Shown piece after piece: positions 14,930 through 23,394 of a stretch of DNA of 25,278 nucleotides. The translations under genes were made by a program, and so were the position numbers. How positions within the stretch are numbered: the first letter of the stretch is position 1; every line of letters begins with the position of its first letter. The notes below the pieces were generated by a model, which was given only the letters and a program-made list of their open reading frames with translations, ran no database searches and was not told the DNA's origin. This stretch comes from JBBFMJ01 sp037441225 (GTDB taxonomy: Bacteria; Acidobacteriota; Thermoanaerobaculia; UBA2201): the NCBI GenBank assembly GCA_037441225.1, contig JBBISU010000042.1:1-25278 (forward strand), written 5' to 3'.

Positions 14930-15844
14930 TTAAAAAAGTTCTAAATCTTTTTCACTTATCCCTAACTCTTTGCAAAGCTCTTTTCTTATCTCTAATAATT
15001 CTAAATTTTCTTTATCTTCTTGAACTATTTTTTGAATTGTAAAAAGAGCATCAGAATCCATCCCATATTGTCTATATATTTGGTAAAGAAGAAATAAAAT
15101 TGATATTTTGTTGTTATCTTTTAAAACTTCCTTTGCTTTATATAAATCTGTCTCTAATTTCTTAACCTCTTCTGCTTCTTTTGGAGAAAGCGTTGAAAAA
15201 CTTCCAATTCCAAGAGAATTAATTGCTTCCTTTTCTTTTAAGTCTTTTACTTCCCACCAATAAGTTTTATTAGGTAAAATCTTTTCATCAGGAATATTTA
15301 AATAATTTTTATCAGAAGTTGCCTCATATATTGAACCATCTGAATCCATTAAAACAACAAAAAAGCTTTCAACATTCTTAACAGGTAACCATCTCAATAC
15401 AACAGATTTAGGATAAACTTTTGTCTTATTTGGCATTAAAGCCATTTTTGTCTCTACACCTCTCAATCCAGCAAAATGTTTTAGCATTGGATTTTTCCCT
15501 TCTTTTTTTGTAATGGATTTTGAAAAATTTTCAGCAATGGTCTTAAGGGAGGGTTTTGTGCCTTCTTTTTCTTTTTTTATTACAAAAGTTCCCTTTCCTT
15601 CTAATACTTTGAGGCTGCCATCACTTAAAAGAAATGATGCCTTTGAATTTTCTTCCAGCAAAACTGTATCTCCCTCATAAAGAATATCGCCAAGTTTGAT
15701 GTCAATAAAATCATTTGCTCCAGCAGTTTTATATTTAACTTTTCCTTTTAAAAATACTGAGTAAGCCCAAAAAGATTCTGTACAATAAAGAATAGTTGAA
15801 GTTAATAAAAGAAAAAAAACGAAAAATAAAGATTTAATTTTCAT
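14930..15844 (-). CDS. Exported FecR-domain protein
   Basis: A 304-residue protein with a Sec signal peptide (about 1-21), then a FecR-like beta domain (about 28-105: GKVKYKTAG, IKLGDILYEGDTVLLEENSKASFLLSDGS). A linker follows, then an FnIII-like segment (about 145-220: SVVLRWLPVKNVESFFVVL, NKTYWWEVKDL, GSFSTLS) and a helical C-terminal region that may be TPR-like. FecR of E. coli is a sigma regulator in the inner membrane; exported FecR-domain proteins of this kind are instead found beside CHASE2 and CHAT genes, and are presumably periplasmic ligand or protein binders. No sigma factor lies nearby. It is the first gene of the operon, with AGGAGGT before its ATG and a TATAAT just upstream. Confidence 0.82.
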   Translation of the reverse strand: MKIKSLFFVFFLLLTSTILYCTESFWAYSVFLKGKVKYKTAGANDFIDIKLGDILYEGDTVLLEENSKASFLLSDGSLKVLEGKGTFVIKKEKEGTKPSLKTIAENFSKSITKKEGKNPMLKHFAGLRGVETKMALMPNKTKVYPKSVVLRWLPVKNVESFFVVLMDSDGSIYEATSDKNYLNIPDEKILPNKTYWWEVKDLKEKEAINSLGIGSFSTLSPKEAEEVKKLETDLYKAKEVLKDNNKISILFLLYQIYRQYGMDSDALFTIQKIVQEDKENLELLEIRKELCKELGISEKDLELF

Positions 15845-15861
15845 TTTTACCTCCTCACTTT

Positions 15862-15867
15862 ATTATA
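15862..15867 (-). promoter_or_regulatory. -10 box (TATAAT) for the FecR-CHASE2-CHAT operon
   Basis: Consensus TATAAT on the minus strand, 17 nt before the ATG at 15844, with AGGAGGT (15849-15855) in between. The -35 is poor (TGTAAA at 17 nt), so an activator may be needed. A divergent promoter for the flavodiiron gene lies about 30 bp away. Confidence 0.45.
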
Positions 15868-15894
15868 ACATAAAAAATTGAAATTTTACATTCA

Positions 15895-15923
15895 TTGAAT
15901 TGGTTTTAAAAAAAAGGTAAAAT
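15895..15923 (+). promoter_or_regulatory. Promoter of flavodiiron-coaX-comEC operon
   Basis: TTGAAT (15895-15900), a 17-nt spacer and TAAAAT (15918-15923), then a short leader with AGGAGG (15931-15936) before the ATG at 15943. Confidence 0.5.
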
Positions 15924-15942
15924 TAAAGAAAGGAGGTTTTTT

Positions 15943-17130
15943 ATGGGAACATTTAAGATTATTGATTCTGTTTATTATGTTGGAGTTCAGGACTGGGACA
16001 GGGAACTTTTTGATGAAATAATTCCACTTCCTCAAGGAACTTCATATAATTCTTATGTAATTAAAGGAGAAAAGATTGCTCTAATTGATGCTGTGGATCC
16101 ATCAAAAAAAGAAATTTTTTTAAATAATTTAAAGGGTTTAAAACTTGAAAAAATTGATTATTTAATTTCAAACCATGCAGAACAAGACCATTCAGGGGCA
16201 ATTCCTGATGTCCTTTCTCTTTATCCAATGGCAAAGGTAGTAACAAATGAAAAATGCAAAAATTTTTTAAAGGATTTGCTTTTAGTGCCAGAGGAAAAAT
16301 TTATTGTTATAAAAGATCAGGAAACAATTTCCTTAGGAAATAAAACATTAAAATTTTTTTTAACCCCTTGGGTGCATTGGCCTGAAACGATGGTAACTTA
16401 TCTTATTGAAGATAAAATTTTATTTCCTTGTGATTTTCTTGCAAGCCACATTGCCACAGGTGAAATTTTTTCTTCAGGTGATGAAATTATAAAAGTTAGT
16501 GCAAAGAGATATTATTCTGAAATAATGATGCCTTATAGAGTTTCAATTTTAAAACATTTAAAACTTTTAAAAACAATGGATATTGGTTTAATTGCTCCAA
16601 GCCATGGAGTAATTTATAAAAATCCAGATTTTATAATAAAGGCATATGAAGAATGGGTATCGGAAAAGGTAAAAAATGAGGTTGTAATTTTATATGTTAC
16701 AATGCACCATTCTATCCTGGAAGCTATAAAAACATTGGAAAGTTTTCTTGTTGACTTTCAAATTCCTTATAAAGTTTTTAATGCTACAAAATGTGATATT
16801 GGTGAACTTGCAATGGCACTTGTAGAAGCAGCAACCCTTATAGTTGGAACACCTGTTTTTTTAGCAAATCCCCATCCAAATATATCTTTTCTTCTTTCTT
16901 TTATAAATGCTTTAAGGCCTAAGACGAGATACTTTGGTTTAATATCTTCTTATTCCTGGGGGCAAAGGATTGAAGAACAAGTAAAAAATATTTTGGCAAA
17001 TTGTAAATTAGAATATTTCCCAATAGTTTTAGCAAAGGGTCTTCCAAAGGAAGAAGAAAAAGTTAAAATAAAAGAGTTAGTTGAAAACATTTTAAAGAAA
17101 CACACAGAAGATGAAATGGTTATAAAATGA
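15943..17130 (+). CDS. Flavodiiron protein (oxygen or NO reductase)
   Basis: A 395-residue two-domain protein. The N-terminal metallo-beta-lactamase-like domain has a complete di-iron site: H78, E80, D82, H83 (NHAEQDHSG), H145 (WVHWPE), D164 (FPCDF) and H221 (PSHG). The C-terminal flavodoxin domain begins near 245 with the FMN-binding loop YVTMHHSILEA and continues to SYSWGQR. It probably reduces O2 to water or NO to N2O in the cytoplasm, taking electrons from rubredoxin, which points to an anaerobe protecting itself. Length is typical of the two-domain class A enzymes; there is no rubredoxin extension. It is the first gene of a tight operon with coaX and comEC, with a strong AGGAGG site. Confidence 0.93.
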   Translation: MGTFKIIDSVYYVGVQDWDRELFDEIIPLPQGTSYNSYVIKGEKIALIDAVDPSKKEIFLNNLKGLKLEKIDYLISNHAEQDHSGAIPDVLSLYPMAKVVTNEKCKNFLKDLLLVPEEKFIVIKDQETISLGNKTLKFFLTPWVHWPETMVTYLIEDKILFPCDFLASHIATGEIFSSGDEIIKVSAKRYYSEIMMPYRVSILKHLKLLKTMDIGLIAPSHGVIYKNPDFIIKAYEEWVSEKVKNEVVILYVTMHHSILEAIKTLESFLVDFQIPYKVFNATKCDIGELAMALVEAATLIVGTPVFLANPHPNISFLLSFINALRPKTRYFGLISSYSWGQRIEEQVKNILANCKLEYFPIVLAKGLPKEEEKVKIKELVENILKKHTEDEMVIK

Positions 17131-17882
17131 AACATCTTGCAATTGATGTAGGAAATACAAACACTTGTTTTGGAATAATTATTGAAGGTAAACTATCTTC
17201 TATTTTTCGTTTTTCAACCCATAAATATGAAACAGTTGATGAATGGCAAATTTTAATTGAAAATATTTTAAAAAATTATAAAGGGAAATTTTCTGCTTCC
17301 CTTGGGAGTGTTGTACCTTCAAAGGATGATTTAATAATTAAAGCATTAAATAATCTAAATATAAAAGATGTTTTAAAAGTAAAACCAGGGGTTAAGACAG
17401 GTGTTCCAATACTTTATGAATACCCATCAGAAGTTGGAGTTGATAGGATTGTAAATGCAGTTGCTTTAAAGGAAAAATATGGTTTTCCTGGGATTGTTGT
17501 GGATTTTGGAACTGCTATAACATTTGATGTTGTCTCTGAAAAAGGAGAATATTTAGGTGGGCTTATATGCCCCGGGATTTCAATGTCTTTAGAAAATCTT
17601 TTTAAAAAGACCTCCCTTTTGCCTTTGGTTGAGTTTAAAAAACCACCTTCAATTATTGGAAAAAATACAATTCATAGCATTCAAAGTGGAATTTATTATG
17701 GCTTTATTGGATTGATTGAGGGGATTCTTCAACGGCTGATAAAAGAAAAAGGTCCTTTCCCATATATTGTAGCAACAGGTGGTTATTCAGAGATTATTTC
17801 AAAAGATATACCTTTGATTACAAATGTTGAGACAGAACTGACCTTATGGGGTTTATATTTTATATATTTAAAAAATGTATGA
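17127..17882 (+). CDS. coaX: Type III pantothenate kinase
   Basis: Phosphorylates pantothenate in the first step of coenzyme A synthesis. The 251-residue length is typical. The ATP-site motif IDVGNTNT carries D7; GVDRIVNAVA (104-113) and VVDFGTAITFDVV (124-136) are the family's further phosphate and substrate motifs, and GGLICPGISMS follows. Type III enzymes are insensitive to CoA feedback and are often the only pantothenate kinase. The ATG overlaps the flavodiiron stop (ATGA), so the two are translationally coupled. Confidence 0.95.
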   Translation: MKHLAIDVGNTNTCFGIIIEGKLSSIFRFSTHKYETVDEWQILIENILKNYKGKFSASLGSVVPSKDDLIIKALNNLNIKDVLKVKPGVKTGVPILYEYPSEVGVDRIVNAVALKEKYGFPGIVVDFGTAITFDVVSEKGEYLGGLICPGISMSLENLFKKTSLLPLVEFKKPPSIIGKNTIHSIQSGIYYGFIGLIEGILQRLIKEKGPFPYIVATGGYSEIISKDIPLITNVETELTLWGLYFIYLKNV

Positions 17883-18534
17883 CGAAAAAAAGTTTAAAAA
17901 ATATTTAAGAGAAATTGAAGATAAATTCATTGAAAAGAGGGGAACCCCTTTTATTTTATCTTCTGAAGATGTTCAAATTATTTTATTTTGGTTTAAAAGG
18001 GAGATTCCTTTAAAGATTATAAAAAAAGGAATTGAAGAGGTTTTTGAAAAATTAAAGGAAAAAAACCCTGAAAAAAAAGTTAATACAATAAAATATTGTA
18101 CTCAAAAAATAGAGGAACTTTTCAAAGAAGAAAAAATGAGGGTAGGAAGGAGCTGGCATAGTGAAGGGATACAAATTGATATAACTTCATCTCTTGATAA
18201 AAATATAGAGGTTTTAAAAGAATTTTTCAAGGAAAAAGAAGAATTTAAAAAGCAAGAAAAAAATTTTATAAAGAAAATTGAAGAGTTAAAAAAATTAGAT
18301 AATTTAGATGAAATTGAAGATAATTTGAAAAAAATTGAAGAAAAGATAATTGAAAATTATTATAATAAAATTGAAAAGGACGAAAAAGAAAAATTAAAGA
18401 AGAAAATAGAAGAAAATTTAAGTGAGGAGGTAAAAGCACTACCAACAATTGCAAAAAATTCTTTGATTAAAATGGTTATTTTTGAGAATATAAAAAAGGA
18501 AAAAAATATTCCAACCCTTTCCCTTCTTTTATGA
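17875..18534 (+). CDS. Unrecognised Lys/Glu-rich coiled-coil protein
   Basis: I cannot name this 219-residue protein. The first ~85 residues look like a helical domain: IEDKFIEKRGTPFILSSEDVQIILFWFKREIPLKIIKKGIEEVF, then NTIKYCTQKIEELF. The pattern (R-G-x-P-x-x-L-S-x-x-D, W, IPL, Y-C) seems to recur in hypothetical proteins of Acidobacteria-type genomes, but this is from memory. Residues of about 100-190 are almost wholly charged coiled coil, ending in a helix ALPTIAKNSLIKMVIFENI. There is no signal peptide or membrane segment, so it is probably cytoplasmic. It overlaps coaX by 8 nt at the start and comEC by 4 nt (ATGA) at the end and lacks a good Shine-Dalgarno, so it depends on coupled translation. 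Confidence 0.75.
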   Translation: MYDEKKFKKYLREIEDKFIEKRGTPFILSSEDVQIILFWFKREIPLKIIKKGIEEVFEKLKEKNPEKKVNTIKYCTQKIEELFKEEKMRVGRSWHSEGIQIDITSSLDKNIEVLKEFFKEKEEFKKQEKNFIKKIEELKKLDNLDEIEDNLKKIEEKIIENYYNKIEKDEKEKLKKKIEENLSEEVKALPTIAKNSLIKMVIFENIKKEKNIPTLSLLL

Positions 18535-20624
18535 AGGAAATTTTTTTATTTTTTATTGTATTTTTGATTTTTCCAGTTGAAAATTCCCTTCCTTTTTACT
18601 TTTATTTTTCATTTATTTTATTTTTTTTTATAAAACCAAAATTTAGAAATCTTTTATTCTTTTTTTTAATTGCTTTAGTTTGTAAAAGTTCTATTATAAG
18701 TTATATACCTCAAAAAGAGTTTGATAAATTTGAAGGAAAGGTTATAAGTTTTCCTTATGAAAGTGAGTATGGTATTTCATTAATTGTAAAATGGAAAAAT
18801 TATGGAATTGCTCCAATAAATTTACAAAACTTTGAAGGGAAATTGCCACCAATAGGGAGTAAAATTGAGGTAAGAGCTGAAAGGATTTTATTTGAAAAAT
18901 CTCAAAAGCCCTTTTCAAATAAATATAAATTTTATTTAAAAATAAAGGATTTGAGCCAGATTGAAATAAAAAAAACAAGTATATTTAATAAAATTATTTA
19001 TTTTCCAGCAAATTTAAATCAAAAACTTTATGAAAAAACAAAAAAAATTTTTGCTTCCTATCCAAATTTTAAACCCTTTGCAAATTCTTTAATCTTTGCC
19101 CGCTTTAGTCAGGAGATGGAAGATTTTTTTGAAGTATTTCAAATGGCAGGAGTTGTTCATATTTTAAGTATTTCTGGTTTGCACATTGGAATATTTGCCC
19201 TTTATTTTTTAATTTTTTTACGATTACTTAAAGTGCCTCCCCAAATTATTTATATTTTAACAATTCTTTTTCTTTTATTTTTTTCTTCTTTTTGTGGTTT
19301 TAGAGCACCAGTTTTGAGGGCAGCTCTTATGCTTTCCCTTTATTTCTTTTTTCTTTTAATCCATAAACCAATTGGTTTTGAAAAGACATTATACTTATCT
19401 ATTCCTTTAAATGGTTTAATTTCACCAAATAATATCTTAACAGCTGGCTTTTTTTTATCTTATCTTTCAACTTATATTTTAATAAAAACAACGCCTTTAT
19501 TTAAAAATAAATTAAAATCAATTTTATTTTCTTCAATTTATGTTCAATTATTCATCCAGCCCTTTTTAATTTATAGTTTTGGAATATTAAATTGGCAGGC
19601 AATTATTTTAAATCCAATTCTCATTCCCTTTTTATCAGTTTTCCTTTTCTTTTCACCAATTTTAATTTTATTCCCTTTCCCATTTATTTTAAAAATTTTT
19701 GATGGTTTCTCATTTCTTTTTTTTGAATTAATCCAGGGGACAAAAAATTTTCTCTGGTGGGGAACTTTTATTCCTTTCATTCCTTTAATTTTTGTTATCT
19801 TTTATTATTTAATTTCAATTTATGTTATGGAAAAAAGGAGAGAAAAGATTGGTAAAATTTTATTTTTTTTGTTAATTTTTATATTATTTTTAAACTTCTT
19901 AAATTTTAAAGAAAAAGATGAGATTGTTTTTTTTAATGTTGGGCAGGGCTTGTCAATTTTGATAAAGGACAATTTTGAAAATATTTTAATTGATACTGGA
20001 AAGAGGTCTTATTTTGGATGGCTCCTTCCTTCTCTTTTAAAGGAAAATGTTCAATATTTAAACCTTTTGGTACTGACACATCCAGATGAAGACCATGACA
20101 GATGGGCATCCAAAATAATTGATACAATTCCTGTTGGTGGCATTGCTTTTCCTGAAAAATTTTCAAAGGAATATGAAAAATTGACAGAACTGGCAAAGAA
20201 AAAAAGAGTAAAAGTTTTTTTGCTCAAAAAAGGAAAATCTTTTAAAACAAAAAAATTAAATTTTGAAGTTTTAAGTCCAGAGGAAAAATATTATAAAAAT
20301 GAAAATGAAGCATCCTGTATTCTTCAAATTAGTTCAAAAGATAAGGGTTTTTTAATTATTTCAGATGCCTCCTCAGATACTGGGGAAGAGATTTTAAAAT
20401 ACTTAAATGAAAAAACATATTATTTTTCAGTGGGGCATCATGGTGGAAGGGGCTCTGTTTCTCATAAATTTTTGGATTGTTTAAAACCAAAGGTTGGAAT
20501 AATATCAGTTGGGAAAAGAAATCCTTATAATCACCCTTCAAAAGAAACAATTGAAATTTTAAAGGAAAATAAAATTTTAATTTTAAGAACAGATCAAAGA
20601 GGTGATATTAAAATAAATTTTTAA
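18531..20624 (+). CDS. comEC: ComEC/Rec2 DNA-uptake channel
   Basis: A 697-residue inner-membrane protein that forms the channel for single-stranded DNA uptake in transformation. N-terminal helices and a DUF4131-like region (to ~160) lead into the Competence domain of many transmembrane helices (about 175-440; HILSISGLHIGIFAL, SSFCGFRAPVLRAALML). The C-terminal metallo-beta-lactamase domain (about 455-697) has FFNVGQGLSILI, LTHPDEDHD as the metal site, SVGHHGGRGSVS and NPYNHPSKETI. All parts expected of a full-length ComEC are there. No other competence genes lie in the window. It ends the flavodiiron-coaX operon; a short GC hairpin with a T-run follows. Confidence 0.92.
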   Translation: MKEIFLFFIVFLIFPVENSLPFYFYFSFILFFFIKPKFRNLLFFFLIALVCKSSIISYIPQKEFDKFEGKVISFPYESEYGISLIVKWKNYGIAPINLQNFEGKLPPIGSKIEVRAERILFEKSQKPFSNKYKFYLKIKDLSQIEIKKTSIFNKIIYFPANLNQKLYEKTKKIFASYPNFKPFANSLIFARFSQEMEDFFEVFQMAGVVHILSISGLHIGIFALYFLIFLRLLKVPPQIIYILTILFLLFFSSFCGFRAPVLRAALMLSLYFFFLLIHKPIGFEKTLYLSIPLNGLISPNNILTAGFFLSYLSTYILIKTTPLFKNKLKSILFSSIYVQLFIQPFLIYSFGILNWQAIILNPILIPFLSVFLFFSPILILFPFPFILKIFDGFSFLFFELIQGTKNFLWWGTFIPFIPLIFVIFYYLISIYVMEKRREKIGKILFFLLIFILFLNFLNFKEKDEIVFFNVGQGLSILIKDNFENILIDTGKRSYFGWLLPSLLKENVQYLNLLVLTHPDEDHDRWASKIIDTIPVGGIAFPEKFSKEYEKLTELAKKKRVKVFLLKKGKSFKTKKLNFEVLSPEEKYYKNENEASCILQISSKDKGFLIISDASSDTGEEILKYLNEKTYYFSVGHHGGRGSVSHKFLDCLKPKVGIISVGKRNPYNHPSKETIEILKENKILILRTDQRGDIKINF

Positions 20625-20660
20625 TACAAAAGCTTTTTCATTATAAATATTTAATATAAT

Positions 20661-20680
20661 GGGGCAATATTCCCCTTTTT
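20661..20680 (+). terminator. Weak intrinsic terminator after comEC
   Basis: GGGG-CAATATT-CCCC followed by TTTTT. The stem has only four G:C pairs, so the terminator is probably weak. Confidence 0.45.
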
Positions 20681-20746
20681 AATAATAATAATTAATTTAA
20701 TAAGAGAAAATATATCTCATTTGGGGATATTATGTATCAACATCAT

Positions 20747-20775
20747 TTGACACATATAAATTATTGTAGTAAAAT
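20747..20775 (+). promoter_or_regulatory. Strong sigma-70 promoter of gdhA
   Basis: Consensus TTGACA (20747-20752), a 17-nt spacer and TAAAAT (20770-20775). A leader of about 35 nt ends in AGGAGG (20805-20810), 6 nt before the ATG. No sigma-54 (GG-N10-GC) promoter is seen. Confidence 0.7.
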
Positions 20776-20816
20776 TTTAAGTCAAAAAACTAAAATAAAT
20801 TATTAGGAGGTATCAT

Positions 20817-22178
20817 ATGTCAAGTTTTGTTTCAGATCTTATGGCAGAAGTAAAAGCCAAAAATCCTGCAGAATCAGAATTCCATCAAGCAGTCCAGGAA
20901 GTAGCAGAATCTCTTGAATTAGTTTTTGAAAAGTATCCTAAGTACAGAAAATTTAAGATTTTGGAAAGAATTATTGAACCAGAAAGAGTTATTATGTTTA
21001 GAGTGCCTTGGCTTGATGACAAAGGAGAAGTTCAAGTAAATAGAGGCTTTAGGATTGAAATGAACAGTGCAATTGGTCCTTATAAAGGAGGACTGCGTTT
21101 CCATCCCTCTGTCAACCTTGGGATTTTAAAATTTTTGGCTTTTGAACAAGTTTTTAAAAATGCTCTTACTACTCTTCCAATGGGTGGTGGAAAAGGAGGC
21201 TCTGATTTTGACCCAAAAGGAAAAAGCGACAATGAAGTTATGAAATTTTGTCAAAGTTTTATGAATGAGCTATTTAGGCATATAGGGCCCGATACTGATG
21301 TTCCTGCTGGAGATATTGGAGTAGGTACAAGGGAGATTGGGTTTCTATTTGGGCAGTACAAGAGATTGAAAAATGAATTTACTGGAGTTTTGACAGGAAA
21401 AGGGCTAAACTGGGGTGGATCTCTAATAAGGCCAGAAGCAACTGGTTATGGTGTTGTATATTTTGCTCAAGAAATGCTTGCAACAAAAGGAGAAACATTA
21501 GAAGGGAAAATTTGTTTAGTTTCTGGTAGTGGTAATGTAGCACAATATACCGTTGAAAAAATAAATCAACTCGGCGGAAAAGCAATAACCCTCTCTGATT
21601 CTAATGGCTACATACTTGATGAAGAAGGCATTGATAACAAAAAATTGGCATTTGTAATGGATTTAAAAAATAATAGGCGTGGAAGAATAAAAGAATATGC
21701 AGAAAAATATAAAAAAGCAAAATATTTTCCATTTACACCTGATATGGATTATAATCCTCTCTGGGATCATAAAGCACATTGTGCATTTCCAAGTGCAACA
21801 CAAAATGAAATAAACGAAAAAGATGCAAGAAATCTTATAAAGAATGGGGTTTATGTAGTTGCAGAAGGAGCAAATATGCCGTCAACCCCAGAAGCAATTG
21901 AAATTTTCCTAAATGAAAAAATTCTTTATGGACCAGGAAAAGCTGCTAATGCAGGAGGAGTGGCAACTTCTGGTTTAGAGATGTCTCAAAATAGTTTGAG
22001 GATGCAATGGACAAGAGAAGAAGTAGATGCAAAACTTCATAGTATAATGAAAGCAATCCATAAAACCTGCCTGGAAACAGCAGAACAATTTGGAACCCCA
22101 GGAAATTATGTAAATGGTGCAAACATTGCTGGCTTTTTAAAAGTTGCAGATGCAATGATTGATCAAGGATTAGTGTAA
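20817..22178 (+). CDS. gdhA: NADP-type glutamate dehydrogenase
   Basis: Interconverts 2-oxoglutarate plus ammonium and glutamate. The 453-residue length and the start through EFHQAVQEVAESLELVFEKYP are those of the hexameric, mostly NADP(H)-linked bacterial type. The catalytic region includes IGPYKGGLRFHPSVN, the active Lys K126 in PMGGGKGGSDFDPKG and D166 in PAGDIGVG. The Rossmann motif LVSGSGNVAQY follows, and AEGANMPSTPEA and GKAANAGGVATSGLEMSQN sit in the C-terminal half. It stands alone with its own strong promoter and a terminal hairpin, as expected for a highly expressed assimilatory enzyme. Cofactor preference is inferred from subfamily resemblance. Confidence 0.95.
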   Translation: MSSFVSDLMAEVKAKNPAESEFHQAVQEVAESLELVFEKYPKYRKFKILERIIEPERVIMFRVPWLDDKGEVQVNRGFRIEMNSAIGPYKGGLRFHPSVNLGILKFLAFEQVFKNALTTLPMGGGKGGSDFDPKGKSDNEVMKFCQSFMNELFRHIGPDTDVPAGDIGVGTREIGFLFGQYKRLKNEFTGVLTGKGLNWGGSLIRPEATGYGVVYFAQEMLATKGETLEGKICLVSGSGNVAQYTVEKINQLGGKAITLSDSNGYILDEEGIDNKKLAFVMDLKNNRRGRIKEYAEKYKKAKYFPFTPDMDYNPLWDHKAHCAFPSATQNEINEKDARNLIKNGVYVVAEGANMPSTPEAIEIFLNEKILYGPGKAANAGGVATSGLEMSQNSLRMQWTREEVDAKLHSIMKAIHKTCLETAEQFGTPGNYVNGANIAGFLKVADAMIDQGLV

Positions 22179-22193
22179 AACATTTTATTTTTT

Positions 22194-22221
22194 GAGTAAG
22201 GGGCTTTTAAGCCCCTTACTC
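22194..22221 (+). terminator. 12-bp hairpin after gdhA
   Basis: A perfect inverted repeat GAGTAAGGGGCT / AGCCCCTTACTC around a 4-nt loop, 16 nt after the gdhA stop. The stem is strong, but no U-tract follows (ATATCATAATAATTTT), so it may act as a weak terminator or protect the 3' end of the mRNA. Confidence 0.65.
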
Positions 22222-22246
22222 ATATCATAATAATTTTCAGAGAAAT

Positions 22247-22275
22247 TTGATTTTTCTTTAATAAATTGCTATAAT
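22247..22275 (+). promoter_or_regulatory. Promoter of the histidine kinase gene
   Basis: TTGATT (22247-22252), a 17-nt spacer and TATAAT (22270-22275). The ATG at 22293 comes 17 nt later without a Shine-Dalgarno, giving a very short leader. Confidence 0.55.
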
Positions 22276-22292
22276 TTTCTAAATATAAATTT

Positions 22293-22556
22293 ATGTTAAG
22301 AAATAAACCAAAAAATCATAAGAGGATGGATAAAATAACATTAAAGCCTCAAAGAGATAAAAAATCAGCAAGGCAGTGGCTTGAAAAGATTTATTGTTTT
22401 CAAAATCTTTCATTTAAAATTTTAGAATTGGGCAACAAAAAAATGATGCGAAGAGAATTTTTAGAAAATGTGATAAAACTTCTCTTGGATTTTTCTAACT
22501 GTGAGATTATTGAGATATGGCTATTAGAGAACGGAATATGTTCTAAATATATATAA
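22293..22556 (+). pseudogene. Sensor histidine kinase, N-terminal fragment (GAF-like)
   Basis: First of three pieces of one kinase gene. After a basic N-terminus, residues ~38-87 begin a GAF-like sensor domain (REFLENVIKLLLDFSNCEIIEIWLLENG). The frame ends at TAA 22554-22556 within an alternating TA stretch (22548-22555). If one more TA unit were present, the reading would run CSKYIYNSFNIKNIF and continue without a stop into the second fragment. Loss of one dinucleotide by slippage is the simplest explanation. No membrane helix is visible, so the kinase was probably cytoplasmic. Confidence 0.75.
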
Positions 22557-23394
22557 CTCATTTAACATTAAAAATATTTTTTCAGAAGATATATATCCCT
22601 TAGAACTCATTGATGAAAATGAAGAATCTGACATCGATTGGATATATAATATTAAAAATATTTGTATTAAAATGTTTAAAGGAGCAATTAAACTCAAACC
22701 CATAGGCAGTATTACTAAAGAAATTAAATTTAATATCAAAAACAAATCTTGGATTTTAAATCCTTTTCTAATTGATGAAAATGATATTGGGATAATTACT
22801 TTAATTAAAGAGAAAAAAGATTATTTTAAAATTGATGACTTTCAATTTTACGAGGGTTTATCCAATATTTTAGGAATTGCAATTGCCAACCACCGTGCAA
22901 AACATGCATTAAGTGAAAGAGTTAAAGAACTTACTTGCTTATATAGTGTATCCAAGATTGCAGAAAATGAAAATCAATCTTTTTCTGAACTAATGCAAAA
23001 CATTGTAAATGTATTGCCACCTGCCTGGCAGTATCCTAAAATAACTTCAGCAGTGATATCAATAGATGACATGAATTTTTATACAAAAGATTTTAAAGAA
23101 GGAGTTTCAGAACAAAAGGCAGATATTATAATTGATGGTTTGAAGAGAGGTTTTATAAAAGTAAGTTATAGTGAAGAAAAAACAAAAAGTGATGAGGGTC
23201 CCTTTCTTAAAGAAGAAAGGAATTTGATAGATGCTCTTGCAAGGCAAATAGCACTGATTATTGAGCGCAAGCAAGTAGATGAAGAAAAAGAAAAGTTACA
23301 AGAGCAGTTGCGTCACGCAGATAGGCTGGCAACTATAGGACAATTGGCAGCAGGAGTTGCCCATGAATTAAATGAGCCCCTTGCAAATATTTAG
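22557..23394 (+). pseudogene. Sensor histidine kinase, middle fragment (sensor and H-box)
   Basis: Second piece, open in one frame from about 22553 to the TAG at 23392-23394; the first ATG in this frame (22672) lies mid-domain and is not the natural start. It contains the end of the first GAF-like domain (IGIITLIKEKKDYF, ILGIAIANHRAKHAL). A second sensor domain follows, recognisable by ERVKELTCLYSVSKIAE, LPPAWQYPKITSAVI and DEGPFLKEERNLIDALA. A coiled coil leads to the HisKA phospho-acceptor box AAGVAHELNEPLANI. The break follows directly: one more T in the T-run 23390-23392 would give ANILGFAQLIEKNEKL, the normal continuation of HisKA. Confidence 0.8.

Noticed and set aside
9356..15844. Type III-E CRISPR (Craspase) TPR-CHAT partner
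   Set aside because: No cas gene or CRISPR array is present, and this CHAT protein has an export signal and PDZ domain.
20719..20740. ATATC/GATAT short inverted repeat upstream of gdhA as an operator
   Set aside because: Five-base AT-rich arms are expected by chance here.
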